Source: Leptospira gomenensis
GTDB lineage: Bacteria > Spirochaetota > Leptospiria > Leptospirales > Leptospiraceae
Length of the DNA stretch: 64,000 bases
Direction of reading: 5' to 3'
Assembly (NCBI RefSeq): GCF_004770155.1
Contig: NZ_RQFA01000037.1
Span: forward strand, 62,001 to 126,000
Shown here: piece by piece, positions 37,440 to 48,700 of the stretch
Layout of the letters: each line of letters opens with the position of its first letter
Position numbering within the stretch: the stretch's first letter is position 1
Translations under genes and position numbers: made by a program
The notes under the pieces: generated by a model
Told to the model about the DNA's origin: nothing
The model's input: only the letters and a program-made list of their open reading frames with translations
Database searches by the model: none

Positions 37440-38921
37440 TCAGATCAAAAACTTCTTCGTAAACGCCACGAGACGTTTCACAAAATTCGTGTAAGGCGGA
37501 TACATTAGCTCCACCGAACTCAGGGAAGCCTGACGAAGTACGGAACGTTCGTGCGAGAACGCCTTAAATCCGAAATAACCGTGATAACTTCCGTGCCCGG
37601 AATGATTCACCCCCCCGAAAGGAAGATTGGGATTCGCGAGATGAAGAATCACGTCGTTCACGGCGACTCCGCCCGAAGAAGTTTCTTTCAGGATCTTTTT
37701 GACGGCCCGGTCTTTTTTTCCGAAGATGTACAACGCAAGCGGTTTCGGTTTAGAGTTGATCTTTGCGATCGCGTCGTCCAAGGTCTCGTACGGAATGAGC
37801 GGAAGCACGGGCCCGAAAATTTCGTCCTCCATGATACTTGCATTTTCCGGAATATTACTCAGGATCGTAGGTTCGATATAATTCTGAGTGGCATCGGTAT
37901 CGCCGCCCATTTCCACCTTCGCGCCTTTTTCCACCGCTTCGTGAATGTATCCGGAAACACGATTGAAGTTCCGATCGTTGATGATTCTGCAGAAGTCCGG
38001 ATTCTCCTTCAGCGATTTGCCGTTCTTGGTATAAAATTCCTTCACAACGGATTTGGCTTCTTCCACGAACGGTTTGACGAGATCGTTGGGTATGAGCAGA
38101 TAATCCGGCGCCACACAGGTTTGTCCCGCGTTCAACACTTTTCCCCAGACGAGTTTTTTCGCGGCCTTTTTGAGGTCGGCGCTTCGATCGATCACCGCGG
38201 GGGATTTTCCTCCGAGTTCCAAAGTCACACTGGTCAAATGTTTCGCCGCCGCGGCCATCACGATTTTTCCGACCTGCGTGCTTCCCGTAAAAAAGATATG
38301 ATCGAGCGGGAGATCCATCAATGCTCCGGAAACCTGATAATCGCCTTCGAACACTGCGACTTCCTCTTTTGGAAAAACTTCGGAGACGATTTTCTGCGTA
38401 ATACGCGTGGTGGCCGGCGTAAATTCGGAAGGTTTAATCATCACCGTATTTCCTGCGGCGATGGCCGCAGCCAAAGGAGCGAACGTCAGATAAAACGGAT
38501 AATTCCAGGGTCCTATGATCAGAACCACTCCGCGGGGTTCGTAGATGATTTGACTTTTGGCTCCGAAAAGAGTCATCGGAGTTTTGGCCGAAACCGGTTT
38601 CATCCAACGTCGCACGTGATGGATCGCGTCGTTGATTTCGGAAATCGAAGGCATAATTTCGGAGATATCCACTTCTCTCTCGTTTTTGCGGAAATCCTCG
38701 TTCACCGCTTTTTCGATTTCAGGAGTGTATTTTACGATCGCCGCTTTTAGTTTTTTTAAACGATGAATTCGGTCGGAGGCCTTGGTGAGTTTCATCACCT
38801 TATGAAAGTGCTCTTTTTGTAACTTGAACACTCGTTCGATTTCAGCCTTATCCAAAGGAGGATACGATGGAGTCTGGTTAGAATTCGGTAATTTTACCGG
38901 AGATTCCTGTAAAGTTGGCAT
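37440..38921 (-). CDS. Aldehyde dehydrogenase (class 3 / coniferyl-aldehyde type)
   Basis: 493 residues. It oxidises aldehydes to acids with NAD(P). Motifs: [30 protein letters not shown] (cofactor loop), [11 protein letters not shown] (general base Glu), GQTCVAPDY (catalytic Cys) and [10 protein letters not shown]. The C-terminal hydrophobic tail ([13 protein letters not shown]) resembles membrane-associated class 3 enzymes. AAGGAG precedes the ATG. It may work with the adjacent alcohol dehydrogenase on fatty alcohols and aldehydes. Confidence 0.94.
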   Translation of the reverse strand: MPTLQESPVKLPNSNQTPSYPPLDKAEIERVFKLQKEHFHKVMKLTKASDRIHRLKKLKAAIVKYTPEIEKAVNEDFRKNEREVDISEIMPSISEINDAIHHVRRWMKPVSAKTPMTLFGAKSQIIYEPRGVVLIIGPWNYPFYLTFAPLAAAIAAGNTVMIKPSEFTPATTRITQKIVSEVFPKEEVAVFEGDYQVSGALMDLPLDHIFFTGSTQVGKIVMAAAAKHLTSVTLELGGKSPAVIDRSADLKKAAKKLVWGKVLNAGQTCVAPDYLLIPNDLVKPFVEEAKSVVKEFYTKNGKSLKENPDFCRIINDRNFNRVSGYIHEAVEKGAKVEMGGDTDATQNYIEPTILSNIPENASIMEDEIFGPVLPLIPYETLDDAIAKINSKPKPLALYIFGKKDRAVKKILKETSSGGVAVNDVILHLANPNLPFGGVNHSGHGSYHGYFGFKAFSHERSVLRQASLSSVELMYPPYTNFVKRLVAFTKKFLI

Positions 38922-39390
38922 TGGAAGTAGCTCCTTAATCTAGTCACTGAGGTAATATTCGAAAATATACCCGTTAGGCGGACTGATTCTATCATCTGCG
39001 GAATCAAATGCAATTCTTTTTACTGACCCGGAGTCGATTCGCGGAGAATTCTTTATCGATTCGCGTATTTTTTAGACAAACCTCCGAGGAATAAAAATCG
39101 GAATTCAAAGAAGGAAACTAAGAGGTAGGACAGCGCAAGGAACGCTCCTGACTCGGTGAAACGCGGTGGGTTCCGAATGAAAAAAGGAAAACACGTTAGA
39201 CGCTCATTGACCGACCGCCCTGTGTTAGATCGACTGAAAATTGGACGTAATAAAAAAAGAAATTCCAAAACGGATTCTCGCGTATTCGGAACGAAAACGG
39301 CATCGATTCTTGGAAATATTTTTCCAAGAATCGGCGCCCGGATTTTCCGATTACTTGACAGAAAAGGAATCCATTCGGAAGAATTACGTT
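38922..39390. other. Region between the aldehyde dehydrogenase and HDOD genes
   Basis: About 470 bases, or 320 if the HDOD gene starts at the TTG 39241. It contains two direct copies of TCGATTCGCG (near 39041 and 39057) but no clear promoter. The 15-mer CACGTTAGACGCTCA at about 39192 also occurs at about 11050; I treat this as chance. No gene seen. Confidence 0.4.
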
Positions 39391-40917
39391 ATGAGTCAGA
39401 CCAAACAGTTAGAGTTGCATCATCATGAAACCCTCGGACTTTACAGCAATTTAAAAGATCTGAATCATCCCGTTCTGGAAAACACTCCGGTTCATTACAG
39501 ATTCCACAATCTTACGGAAAACGTGGACTCGATCATCAGCCGGACTCTTGACCGTTACCTTCTTCAACTCGATATCATTTACGTCCGCGATTCGGTTTTC
39601 ACTACCCTCAAGGAAACCATAGCAAATTCGATAAAGGCGAACATCAAACGGATCTACTTCCGCGAATTGGAAGCAGACATACAAAATCCGGAAGTTTATA
39701 AACAGAAGATTTTAGGATTCAAAAAGAAATACATCGACAATAAGGAAAAATACGAGGAGCTTCTGTTTAAGAACAACTTCGTCGTTCTCGTGTCCTTTAT
39801 CCACAACAAGGACATGATCCGGATCCGTGTGATGAACAACGTAAAACTCAGCCCCGCCGAGGTGGAGCGGATCAATCTTCGGATCGAAAAAGCGAAACAA
39901 TACAACGATCTTTCGGAAGCGTTTTTGGAAGCCGGAGACGAAACCGAAGGCGCGGGTCTCGGATTGATCATGTCTTTGATGATGCTCAAAAACGACGGCC
40001 TTTCCGCGACCTCGTATAAGATCGAAAGTCAGGGCAACAGCACGAGCGTAATCATCGACATTCCTCTCGTCATCACCAAAGAGAATTTTCAACTCCAGAA
40101 AACCGAGGAGATCATCAAAAACATAGACGGCCTTCCTACGTTTCCCAAATCCATCCAGGATATTCAGGCGATGATCGAACGACCGAATTCTTCGATCTCC
40201 CAGATTGCGGAAGTGATCAAAAAGGACGTCGCACTTTCCGCGAACATACTTAAACTCGCCAACTCGGCCGCGTTTATCCGCGCTAACAAAGTGGAGTCTC
40301 TGGATCGTGCGATCCAATTGATCGGATTAAAGGAGTTGAGCCAACTCCTTTATTCGTTGGGAACGAAGCAGATCCTCGAAGACAAGTTCCCCGCCTTCCT
40401 TACGATCTGGGACAAATCGAATCAATGCGCGTTTTATTGTAAGCTGATCGCCGCAAGAATGAATCTGCCTAGGGACACGATCAGCAATCTGATGTCCGCG
40501 GCGCTGTTGCACGATATCGGTGAAATCATACTTTTGTCCCTCGAAGAAAGAACTATGAACAGTATCGGAAAAATTTCGGCCTCGAAAGAGATCGCTTCCG
40601 CGGTTTCCATGGAGGAAGCCGCATTAGGAATCACTCATACGAAAGTAGGAGCCCTGATCGCGGAAAAATGGAACTTCCCCGATATCTACGCCAAAGCGAT
40701 GGAGTTCCACCATAGGGCTCTTTTGATCGACGAGGAGTTTGCGCCTTATATCTATCCGATCTATCTCGGAGACATGATGATCAAGATCAACAACGAAGAG
40801 GCCAAATTCAGCGAAATCCCCGAAAAGATATTGGAATACTGTAAGTTCAACAGTTCCGGCGATTTCCACTCCTTCCGCACCAAAGCGCTTGAGAACTTTT
40901 TAGCCAGCGTTCGTTGA
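39391..40917 (+). CDS. HDOD-domain signalling protein with an N-terminal kinase-like ATPase fold
   Basis: 508 residues. The N-terminal half shows a histidine-kinase-like ATPase region ([19 protein letters not shown], and [13 protein letters not shown] as G-box) but no phospho-acceptor His box. The C-terminal half is HDOD ([16 protein letters not shown], then [25 protein letters not shown]). HDOD proteins act in signalling, often in nucleotide second-messenger control. ATG at 39391 (MSQTKQLEL) with GGAAG upstream is preferred over a TTG at 39241 that adds 50 residues. Followed by a palindrome at 40920. Confidence 0.85.
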   Translation: MSQTKQLELHHHETLGLYSNLKDLNHPVLENTPVHYRFHNLTENVDSIISRTLDRYLLQLDIIYVRDSVFTTLKETIANSIKANIKRIYFRELEADIQNPEVYKQKILGFKKKYIDNKEKYEELLFKNNFVVLVSFIHNKDMIRIRVMNNVKLSPAEVERINLRIEKAKQYNDLSEAFLEAGDETEGAGLGLIMSLMMLKNDGLSATSYKIESQGNSTSVIIDIPLVITKENFQLQKTEEIIKNIDGLPTFPKSIQDIQAMIERPNSSISQIAEVIKKDVALSANILKLANSAAFIRANKVESLDRAIQLIGLKELSQLLYSLGTKQILEDKFPAFLTIWDKSNQCAFYCKLIAARMNLPRDTISNLMSAALLHDIGEIILLSLEERTMNSIGKISASKEIASAVSMEEAALGITHTKVGALIAEKWNFPDIYAKAMEFHHRALLIDEEFAPYIYPIYLGDMMIKINNEEAKFSEIPEKILEYCKFNSSGDFHSFRTKALENFLASVR

Positions 40918-40919
40918 AA

Positions 40920-40943
40920 GTAGTTTAGAATTTTCTAAACTAC
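40920..40943. repeat. Palindrome GTAGTTTAGAA...TTCTAAACTAC after the HDOD gene
   Basis: GTAGTTTAGAA (40920-40930) and TTCTAAACTAC (40933-40943) are perfect complements around TT. Same TTAGAA/TTCTAA core as the 38-base palindrome. No T-run follows. Confidence 0.75.
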
Positions 40944-41172
40944 CGAAACTTGGGAACTCCGCGTCGTAGAAAGGAATACTGCGAAGAGGAGTTCTGCGAC
41001 AACCGTTACTTTTTTTCGCGATGAAACGGCGGAATCCGGTCGTTTCACTTTGGTCGAAACGGATGTCGCATTATATCTGTTCGTTTAACAAAATATACCG
41101 TTCGGATTATTGTCCTCCGATGTCGTTCGTGCGAGAATATTCCTCGTTCAGGCGTTTGTGCCGGAGGATCCG

Positions 41173-42459
41173 ATGAAAAAAGTTTCCAAGTATGCGGGTT
41201 TCGTTCTGATGGGTTTTGTCCTATTGGGATCGTATTCTTGCAATAACACGCAGGATCCCAATCTTCTTTGGCTTTTAAGCGCGACACAATCGAATCCTGC
41301 GCCGGCTCCCGACGGAGAACAATCTTTCAGCATCGTCGTCAACGACGAAACCGCTCCGCCCGACTTCGTATTCGATACCACCAAGACGATCAGTGTCAAC
41401 ATTCAGGTTTTGAGTCCGGAATCGCCCGTTTCCGGAAGTTTGGTACAAATCTTTAACACCGATAATACGGCCCAGAAGACGATCTTTCGCGCAGTGACGT
41501 CGGAGAACGGGGAAGTGAAAGGAACGTTCACCATCGACGAAGCGACCCGAAAAGTTTTTTTGAAAGTGGAAGCCTTCGGTCAACTGTACGAAGCGACAGT
41601 GGAGGTGATCCACACGAGTAGCATTTCCCGGAGAATCACCGTCGTAGTCAAGGGGAACAACGTTCTTCTTCCGGATTCGGACGAGGACGGAATCGTGGAT
41701 CGGGACGACGCGTTTCCGAACGATCCTACCAGGGCTTCGACTTTCCGTTATCCGACCGAAGGATATTATACGATTTCCTACGAGGATTTGTTTCCCAATC
41801 AGGGAGACGCGGATTTCAACGATTACAACGTCCGCGCCGTTTTCGAAGAGGATTGGAACGCGCAGGGAAAGGTGGCGCGGATTCGGGCGAATTTCGTTCA
41901 CGTCGCCAAAGGTGCGGGTTACGACCATACGCTTCATCTGAGTATTCCGGGAGCGACCGCTTCCGATTACACTCTCACCCGGTTCGGATACGACGGAACT
42001 ACCGTGGAAAGTTCTACGGGCGGAACGAACACTGCCATCGACTCGATGGAGATTCTCCCGAGATCCAATACTACGATTCCATCCTCGAATACATCCCGCT
42101 CCCAAACTGTTTTCAAAAAAGGAAAATCCGCGGCTTTGGAGGTCATCCTACAATCGCCGGTCGCTCGGGCGATTCTGGGTCCGGCTCCGTATGATACGTT
42201 CGTCCAAGTGATTCATACGGGAAAGGAAATCCATTTTCCGAGAAAGTATTTTGATTCTTCCGGCAAGGACTTGTATCTCGATTCCACCGGATTTCCCTGG
42301 GCGCTTTTGGTTCCGGGGAATTTTCGATGGCCGTATGAAAGTACGGACATTCGAAAATCCTATCCTTCGTTTCAATCTTGGTATGAATCGGAGGGGAGTT
42401 CCCACAACGACTGGTATATAACTCCTGTATCGTCGGAAGTTTTTCCGGCGACGAATTGA
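41173..42459 (+). CDS. LruC-domain lipoprotein
   Basis: 428 residues. Lipobox LLGSYSC at about residue 18, so it is predicted to be a lipoprotein. The N-terminal part resembles a Ig/Fn3-like beta domain (SINIQVLSPESPVSGSLVQI). Then PDSDEDGIVDRDDAFPNDPT is a calcium-binding-like loop. YYTISYEDLFPNQGDADFND leads into the LruC domain (PF16130/DUF4842), with Tyr and Asp residues conserved. LruC is named for a leptospiral antigen linked to uveitis. ATG at 41173 with GGAGG upstream; a longer frame to 41110 is not supported. Strong terminator follows. GGGGAGTTCCCACAACG is inside the gene at 42393. Confidence 0.88.
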   Translation: MKKVSKYAGFVLMGFVLLGSYSCNNTQDPNLLWLLSATQSNPAPAPDGEQSFSIVVNDETAPPDFVFDTTKTISVNIQVLSPESPVSGSLVQIFNTDNTAQKTIFRAVTSENGEVKGTFTIDEATRKVFLKVEAFGQLYEATVEVIHTSSISRRITVVVKGNNVLLPDSDEDGIVDRDDAFPNDPTRASTFRYPTEGYYTISYEDLFPNQGDADFNDYNVRAVFEEDWNAQGKVARIRANFVHVAKGAGYDHTLHLSIPGATASDYTLTRFGYDGTTVESSTGGTNTAIDSMEILPRSNTTIPSSNTSRSQTVFKKGKSAALEVILQSPVARAILGPAPYDTFVQVIHTGKEIHFPRKYFDSSGKDLYLDSTGFPWALLVPGNFRWPYESTDIRKSYPSFQSWYESEGSSHNDWYITPVSSEVFPATN

Positions 42460-42467
42460 ACTGCTTT

Positions 42468-42500
42468 TCCCCGGGATTTTCTTTCCCGGGGATTCTTTTT
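42468..42500 (+). terminator. Rho-independent terminator after the LruC-like gene
   Basis: TCCCCGGG (42468-42475) pairs with CCCGGGGA (42485-42492), 9-nt loop, then TTCTTTTTTTT. Confidence 0.92.
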
Positions 42501-42543
42501 TTTCTTTCATTCCGATGCGATTGTCGGAGGATTCGATCCTCTT

Positions 42544-43587
<1,044 letters not shown>

Positions 43588-43598
43588 CGACGGAAGTT

Positions 43599-44264
43599 AT
43601 GAAACCTGCGACTAAAATATTCCTAGTAGACGATCACGCCATCTTGCGGGAAGGATTGAAGATGATTCTTTCCGAACAACCCGGTTTGGAAATTTGCGGA
43701 GAATCCGGAGACGCCGAAAAAGCCTTGGATCAGATCGGGAAACTTTCTCCCGACTTGGTCATTACCGACATTTCTATGCCCGGCTTAAGCGGAATCGATC
43801 TTGTCAAAAATCTGAGAAAGTATTATCCGCAGATCCGCTCCATCATTCTCTCCCGTCACGACAACAAAGAATACGTTCAAAAACTTTTAGAACTGGGAAT
43901 CAACGGGTACGTTCTCAAAGACGACGCCGGAAACGATCTACTCCGTGCGATCGAAGCGGTTCACAAGGGGGAAACGTATCTAAGTCCGGGAATCACGTCT
44001 CATTTTCTTTCCGGATTCGTAGGCGGAAAACAAGGAGAGGAAAATCAGGACGCCAGAAAAGCGTTTTCGGTTTTGTCGGATCGAGAGCGGGAGATTCTAA
44101 AACTCGTGGCGGAAGGTAATTCCAACGAGGCCATCGGTAAAATTTTGAGGATTTCGCCTGCGACCGTCAAGGTACACCGCGCGAATATCATGAAAAAACT
44201 GGATCTGCATAAGGTCGCGGACCTTGTGATGTATGCGATCCGCGCCGGTTTGATCGAATCCTAA
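43599..44264 (+). CDS. NarL/LuxR-family response regulator
   Basis: 221 residues. Receiver domain with FLVDDHAILREGL and phospho-acceptor Asp57 in LVITDISMPGLSG, then the Lys in GYVLKDDAG. C-terminal LuxR helix-turn-helix: LSDREREILKLVAEGNSNEA, then ATVKVHRANIMKKLDLH. Partner of the kinase just upstream. Its targets are unknown; the exosortase locus downstream is a candidate because it is next in line, but there is a 421-base gap between. Confidence 0.92.
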   Translation: MKPATKIFLVDDHAILREGLKMILSEQPGLEICGESGDAEKALDQIGKLSPDLVITDISMPGLSGIDLVKNLRKYYPQIRSIILSRHDNKEYVQKLLELGINGYVLKDDAGNDLLRAIEAVHKGETYLSPGITSHFLSGFVGGKQGEENQDARKAFSVLSDREREILKLVAEGNSNEAIGKILRISPATVKVHRANIMKKLDLHKVADLVMYAIRAGLIES

Positions 44265-44685
44265 TTCGTGTTAGAGTGCGGTTTCCGGGGAGTTCCTACA
44301 ACTTCTGAGTTTGTTCCAAGTTCCACGGATGCAAACCCCTTGTGGAACCGCGGTCGGCTTGGGCTACGCGCCGTTTCTCCCGTCTTCGGACCACGTAAAA
44401 GTTCCCGTAGAGAAAAACCTGTGGGAACTCACACGAATCGAGGATTCGTAGGAACACCTAAAACATCCCTTCTCCGACCGAAAACGGCCTACGCCCAACC
44501 CGACCTTTGTAGGAACACCCCGCCCCTCCCGTGTTTCGACAAAAAATCGCTCGGACCACCCTCGGGTCGGAACCTCGACCGGATTTCCGTCAAGCACTCA
44601 GGTGCAGTTCCGACCGCACTCGGACTGCGGACGGAGGGGGAACGATCGGTTATCATACCAAACATCCAAACCGTAGGAAAAATCT
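44265..44685. repeat. Gene-free stretch with a cluster of the dispersed word
   Basis: Copies: GGGGAGTTCCTACAAC at 44287, AAAGTTCCCGTAGAG near 44398, GTGGGAACTCACACG at 44421, GTAGGAACACCTAAAAC at 44448 and TGTAGGAACACCCC at 44508. Both orientations. A 146-codon frame through it has no ribosome-binding site and protein-unlike composition, so I do not call it. The promoter for the exosortase unit should be in the right end. Confidence 0.65.
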
Positions 44686-47313
44686 ATGACGATACGAAAC
44701 AAATTTAGCGATTACTTTCAAAGAGAAGTGAAATTACTTCGATGGTCCCTGCCCGCCTACCTATGGTTTCTCATTTTGATTCCTTCTTTGGTCCTGACGA
44801 TCGCGTTTTCCGCCGGAATCTGGTATTCTGGATTCCTACATTTGCAAACCTACTTCGGCGCCGCGTCGGAACTACTCGTGTATCCGTTTTTTATCACGGT
44901 CGGATTCCTTCTGCTTTCGCTTTCCTGTTTTCTTTTATACACTCTTTTTCCGAATTATAAATTCTTTCTGGCGTTCACGTTAGTCGTCTCAGCGATCTGT
45001 TTTGCGACCAATTCGTACGTCCTCAATCACGAAGTATTTCCTCCGTTTACGGAAAGAACGGTTTGGTCGTTATGGATTTCGTATGCGGTATTAACAGCCT
45101 CTTTTTGGAAGGAGCGGATTCCCAAAACGATCCTACTATTTTTCCAGCCGATATTGACGCTTGGAATGTTCCTATCCTTATCCTTCGTTTTAGTTCTCGC
45201 ACCGTTGATGCTTTTCAGCTGGATGTTGGTGTGGATGGCGGGACTAGGATTTTTACCGTACGGACCGTTGTTCGCTATCACGGCGTTCGGAGTTTCGATT
45301 TATAAAATCCACGTTTCGTTGGACGAGGTCGGAAAAAAAATTTCCACCGCGTCCGTGGTCTTGTCCCTCGTTCTGCTGTTCGGATATGCCGCGTATTATT
45401 TTAAGGAATGGAAACACGCGGAGAAGGTATTAACAAAGCAGGAAATATCACAAGGGCACAATCGAGTCGATGAAGACCTTCCCGAATGGGTGCAAAAAGC
45501 CGCGCGATTGCGGGCCAATCACGTGACGGAAATGGTGCTCCAGCCCAATCGAAGATCCGAGATTGCGTTGTTCTCCGCGCAGAGTCAATTCGATCCATTG
45601 GCTTGTCTCGCGTCGATGGGAATCAATTTGTTTTCTCGGTCATCCGATGAACGTGTCACGCCGGAAGAATCGGGAAAGATACTTCATCTTTTGTTCGGAA
45701 GATCGCACGCGTATCTCGAACGACTCTGGAGGGGGAATTCGCTAATCACGACGGATATGGATTCGCACGTACAAATTCATCCCGAACTCAGAACCGCTTA
45801 TACCGAAACGACGATATCCGTTTATAACGAGAATTCCGAGACGTCACGACCACTATTCGGATTCGGCGCCGGCATCCCGGGAAACGAAGAGGCAATTTAT
45901 ACGATCACCGTTCCCGAGGGAAGCGTCTGTACCAAACTTTCCCTTTGGATCGACGGAGAAGAAAGAGAAGCGCGACTAACGTTTAAATCGAACGCGCGTA
46001 ACGCGTACGAACAGATCGTCGGAACCGAAAGGAGGGATCCTTCCTACGTGGAATGGTTGGACGGGAATCGACTCAGGCTCAGGGTATTTCCAGTCGCTCC
46101 GCAGAATTATCGAATGGTCAGGATCGGAATCGTATCACCTCTTCGATCGGACGGAAAAAAACTGAACTACGAAAGAATACGTTTGGACGGACCGGTGGAC
46201 GCCTTTCTGGAACAGAACGTAAACGTGGATCTATTTTCCAAGGAACCGATCGAATTGGATTCGACCGGAATTTCTTTGAAGGAAAAAACCGTATCCGATT
46301 CTCAAGTGCGTCAATGGACGGGTAACGCGGGATCGCAAGAATGGTCTTTTTCGCTACCGACGATCGAACCGAAAGGATACATAAACTCCCTGGGAATGAC
46401 GTATAACGTGCTACCCGAACGAAGGGAATCAACGGAATTTACGCCCGATCGAATCGTTGTCGTATTAAATTCTGCGTTCTCCCGAGCCCGTTGGAAAGAG
46501 ATCGTCTCTAAATTATACGACTTCGAAATTCCGGTCGTGATCGTAACCAACGAATGGTTCCGAACTGCAGACGCCGCCAAAGCCGCCCGTTATCTGGACG
46601 AATGTGAAATTCCCGCGTTCAATTTATTTCCATTGAATCTAAGTTCCGATATCGTAGGGAACGATCCGGTATGGGTCGTCGCCGGCGAAAAAAAGTCGAT
46701 TCCCCTCGGTGAATTGCGGGGCTCACGAAGATTTAACGAAATACAAACCGCCGCATCCGAACGGACGGAACCTTGGAAGATCGCGTTTCTCAACGGAAAA
46801 CGATCGGAATACGCGGCCAGCCTGATCGACCTTCATCAGGCGACTCCGATCGCAAACGGCGAAGAGGAACTGATCGAAGCTCTCCGCAACCGTCGAATTT
46901 CACTTACGGTCGAAAAAAACGGACTCGTTTCCCTACCATACGCCGGAATCACATTAGAAAAAACGAATACAAAAAAGGGGGAACGTCCGGGAAGCGATCT
47001 CTTGATCCGGATGCTCATCCAAAAAAACATCATGAAAAAACTCGGAAAACGATTTTTCGACCGGGATCTCGACAACGCCGATTTGGTAGAAGCGGCACGC
47101 GACGCGATGGCGGTAACTCCGGTTTCCAGTCTGATCGTACTCGAAACCGAAAAGGACTACCGGAGATTCGGAATCAAGGCCGCCAAATCTGCGTTAGGTC
47201 AAAGCAAACTTGAAACGCCGGGTGCCGTCCCTGAACCGGAGGAATGGCTATTACTCGTATGTATCGTATTGGGTCTGAGCGTATATTTCCGATCCAGACG
47301 CGCATTCGCCTAA
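44686..47313 (+). CDS. VIT-domain membrane protein with PEP-CTERM-like C terminus (exosortase substrate)
   Basis: 875 residues. The first 250 hold about seven membrane segments (first: YLWFLILIPSLVLTIAFSAG). Residues about 365-485 resemble a VIT domain: EEAIYTITVPEGSVCTKLSL, ARNAYEQIVGTERRDPSYVE, LRLRVFPVAPQNYRMVRI. A large soluble part follows. The very end has VPEPEEW (Pro849-Glu-Pro851), then a hydrophobic helix and an Arg-rich tail, which is a PEP-CTERM sorting-signal layout. The gene lies 7 bases before an exosortase. Similar pairs are known as XrtN/VIT and XrtK/MSEP-CTERM systems. This protein is the likely dedicated target; function unknown. Confidence 0.8.
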   Translation: MTIRNKFSDYFQREVKLLRWSLPAYLWFLILIPSLVLTIAFSAGIWYSGFLHLQTYFGAASELLVYPFFITVGFLLLSLSCFLLYTLFPNYKFFLAFTLVVSAICFATNSYVLNHEVFPPFTERTVWSLWISYAVLTASFWKERIPKTILLFFQPILTLGMFLSLSFVLVLAPLMLFSWMLVWMAGLGFLPYGPLFAITAFGVSIYKIHVSLDEVGKKISTASVVLSLVLLFGYAAYYFKEWKHAEKVLTKQEISQGHNRVDEDLPEWVQKAARLRANHVTEMVLQPNRRSEIALFSAQSQFDPLACLASMGINLFSRSSDERVTPEESGKILHLLFGRSHAYLERLWRGNSLITTDMDSHVQIHPELRTAYTETTISVYNENSETSRPLFGFGAGIPGNEEAIYTITVPEGSVCTKLSLWIDGEEREARLTFKSNARNAYEQIVGTERRDPSYVEWLDGNRLRLRVFPVAPQNYRMVRIGIVSPLRSDGKKLNYERIRLDGPVDAFLEQNVNVDLFSKEPIELDSTGISLKEKTVSDSQVRQWTGNAGSQEWSFSLPTIEPKGYINSLGMTYNVLPERRESTEFTPDRIVVVLNSAFSRARWKEIVSKLYDFEIPVVIVTNEWFRTADAAKAARYLDECEIPAFNLFPLNLSSDIVGNDPVWVVAGEKKSIPLGELRGSRRFNEIQTAASERTEPWKIAFLNGKRSEYAASLIDLHQATPIANGEEELIEALRNRRISLTVEKNGLVSLPYAGITLEKTNTKKGERPGSDLLIRMLIQKNIMKKLGKRFFDRDLDNADLVEAARDAMAVTPVSSLIVLETEKDYRRFGIKAAKSALGQSKLETPGAVPEPEEWLLLVCIVLGLSVYFRSRRAFA

Positions 47314-47320
47314 CACGAGT

Positions 47321-48688
47321 ATGTCGATCTCCATCGCCGATTATCGATTAAGATCCGCGGTTTCGATCATAGTATTGCTCGTATTCTGCGCCGCATCGAT
47401 GACTTACGCCGCGGAAAAACTTCTAACGATTCGATCGGCCTTCGAGTTGTATCCGATCCTGTTTCTACCTTTATTTTTTAGCACCAACCGGGCGGCGGTT
47501 CGAAACCGAATCCTATATTTTTTACCGGGAACGGTTTTTATACTTTCCGGAATTTGGTTTCATAGGTTGAGTCTGATTTGGATCGGTTCGTTTTGGAACG
47601 CGCTCGCGACTTTACACGGAAGCGGAATCCGTTTTACCTGGCCCGCTCCTCTGCTCGTATTCGCTGTTCCTCCAATCACAGGCTTCGGTTCTCTTTTTGT
47701 CGGATACAAACTTCGTTTGATCGTGACTGAAATCGCTGCACATTTAATACGAAGGATAGATTCCGCCGCGACGGAAGTCGGTAATCGAATCTTCTTCGAC
47801 GGACATTGGTTCGTGGTCGATCGCGCTTGTGAAGGATTGAAGATGGGACTCGCGACCGCATTGATCGCGGCGGCGTTCGCACTCCGTTCCAATAGAACCG
47901 GTAAAATCCTGGTTTTGGGAACCGCGTTTCCCCTTTGGTTTTTTTCGAATCTTTTGAGAGTATGCACGTTAGTCGTCTTTCAAGTTCCCTCATCGTCTTG
48001 GAGGCACGAGTTTTTAGGAATCGTTTATTTTGTAGCGGGAGTTTTGATTCCTCTTTCCTGGATTGTGTTGTTTTATCCTGCGAAAAAAAAATCCGATTCT
48101 CCCGAAAAGGAACAAACTCATCGCTCACTTGTTGCTCGTTTACGGCTTCCTTCAACGAGCGCTCGTATCCTGATACCGTTTCTGACCGCGTTAGTCGTAA
48201 TCGGAACACGTTGGATTCCGATCGATTCACCTTCTTGGCCGTCCGCAATTCTATCGTTCCGTCTGGATCGAAATTCACTCGTCGATGATCCGAGAATCGC
48301 CGTTTATCGATCCGGAGAAAATTATCTGATTTTAAAACGAAATCTCTTCGCCGTCGGAACGGGGCACGATCCGAGAATCTGTTTCGAAGCGGTAGGATTT
48401 GCGTTCGCGGAACAGAACGAAAACGGAGGATTCAAACGCGCCCGATTGCAGAGCCCTTCCGGCGCGAAACCGATTTTATATTGGTGGTATTCGATCTCCA
48501 AGGATCGGGTTTTGTCCGACACGGATCTGGCACGAATCGGGGAGTTCCCGCAAATCGTCGCCGAAAACGATTGGCAATGGCGAAAGGAACGTTTTTTAGG
48601 AGCAGACGTGATTCAGTGGAACTTATACGGACCGAAGGAAAACGAACTCATGGAAACAGCTCGCCACCTAACACAGAATTTGCGATGA
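47321..48688 (+). CDS. Exosortase-family membrane peptidase with EpsI-like C-terminal domain
   Basis: 455 residues. About eight membrane segments in the first 280. The exosortase catalytic residues are in order: Cys170 in DRACEGLKMGLA, Arg213 in FFSNLLRVCTLV, and His229 in SSSWRHEFLG. The last 160 residues form a soluble domain (HDPRICFEAVGFAF ... WYSISKDRVLSD), recalling the EpsI/DUF3485 domain fused to some exosortases. It should cut and sort PEP-CTERM proteins at the inner membrane; the neighbour upstream carries that signal. XrtN or XrtK type is likely, but I cannot decide which. The dispersed word lies inside the gene at 48539. Confidence 0.82.
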   Translation: MSISIADYRLRSAVSIIVLLVFCAASMTYAAEKLLTIRSAFELYPILFLPLFFSTNRAAVRNRILYFLPGTVFILSGIWFHRLSLIWIGSFWNALATLHGSGIRFTWPAPLLVFAVPPITGFGSLFVGYKLRLIVTEIAAHLIRRIDSAATEVGNRIFFDGHWFVVDRACEGLKMGLATALIAAAFALRSNRTGKILVLGTAFPLWFFSNLLRVCTLVVFQVPSSSWRHEFLGIVYFVAGVLIPLSWIVLFYPAKKKSDSPEKEQTHRSLVARLRLPSTSARILIPFLTALVVIGTRWIPIDSPSWPSAILSFRLDRNSLVDDPRIAVYRSGENYLILKRNLFAVGTGHDPRICFEAVGFAFAEQNENGGFKRARLQSPSGAKPILYWWYSISKDRVLSDTDLARIGEFPQIVAENDWQWRKERFLGADVIQWNLYGPKENELMETARHLTQNLR

Positions 48689-48700
48689 CTCGTTTCATTC

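Noticed and set aside
37551..38750. A long open frame of about 400 codons on the plus strand opposite the aldehyde dehydrogenase gene
   Set aside because: It is antisense to a complete, well-conserved enzyme gene, is rich in Arg, His and Phe, and shows no ribosome-binding site or family motif. It comes from codon bias on the other strand.
44268..44708. A 146-codon frame between the response regulator and the VIT-domain gene
   Set aside because: It runs through several copies of the dispersed word, has a Pro/Arg-rich, protein-unlike composition and overlaps the true start of the next gene.
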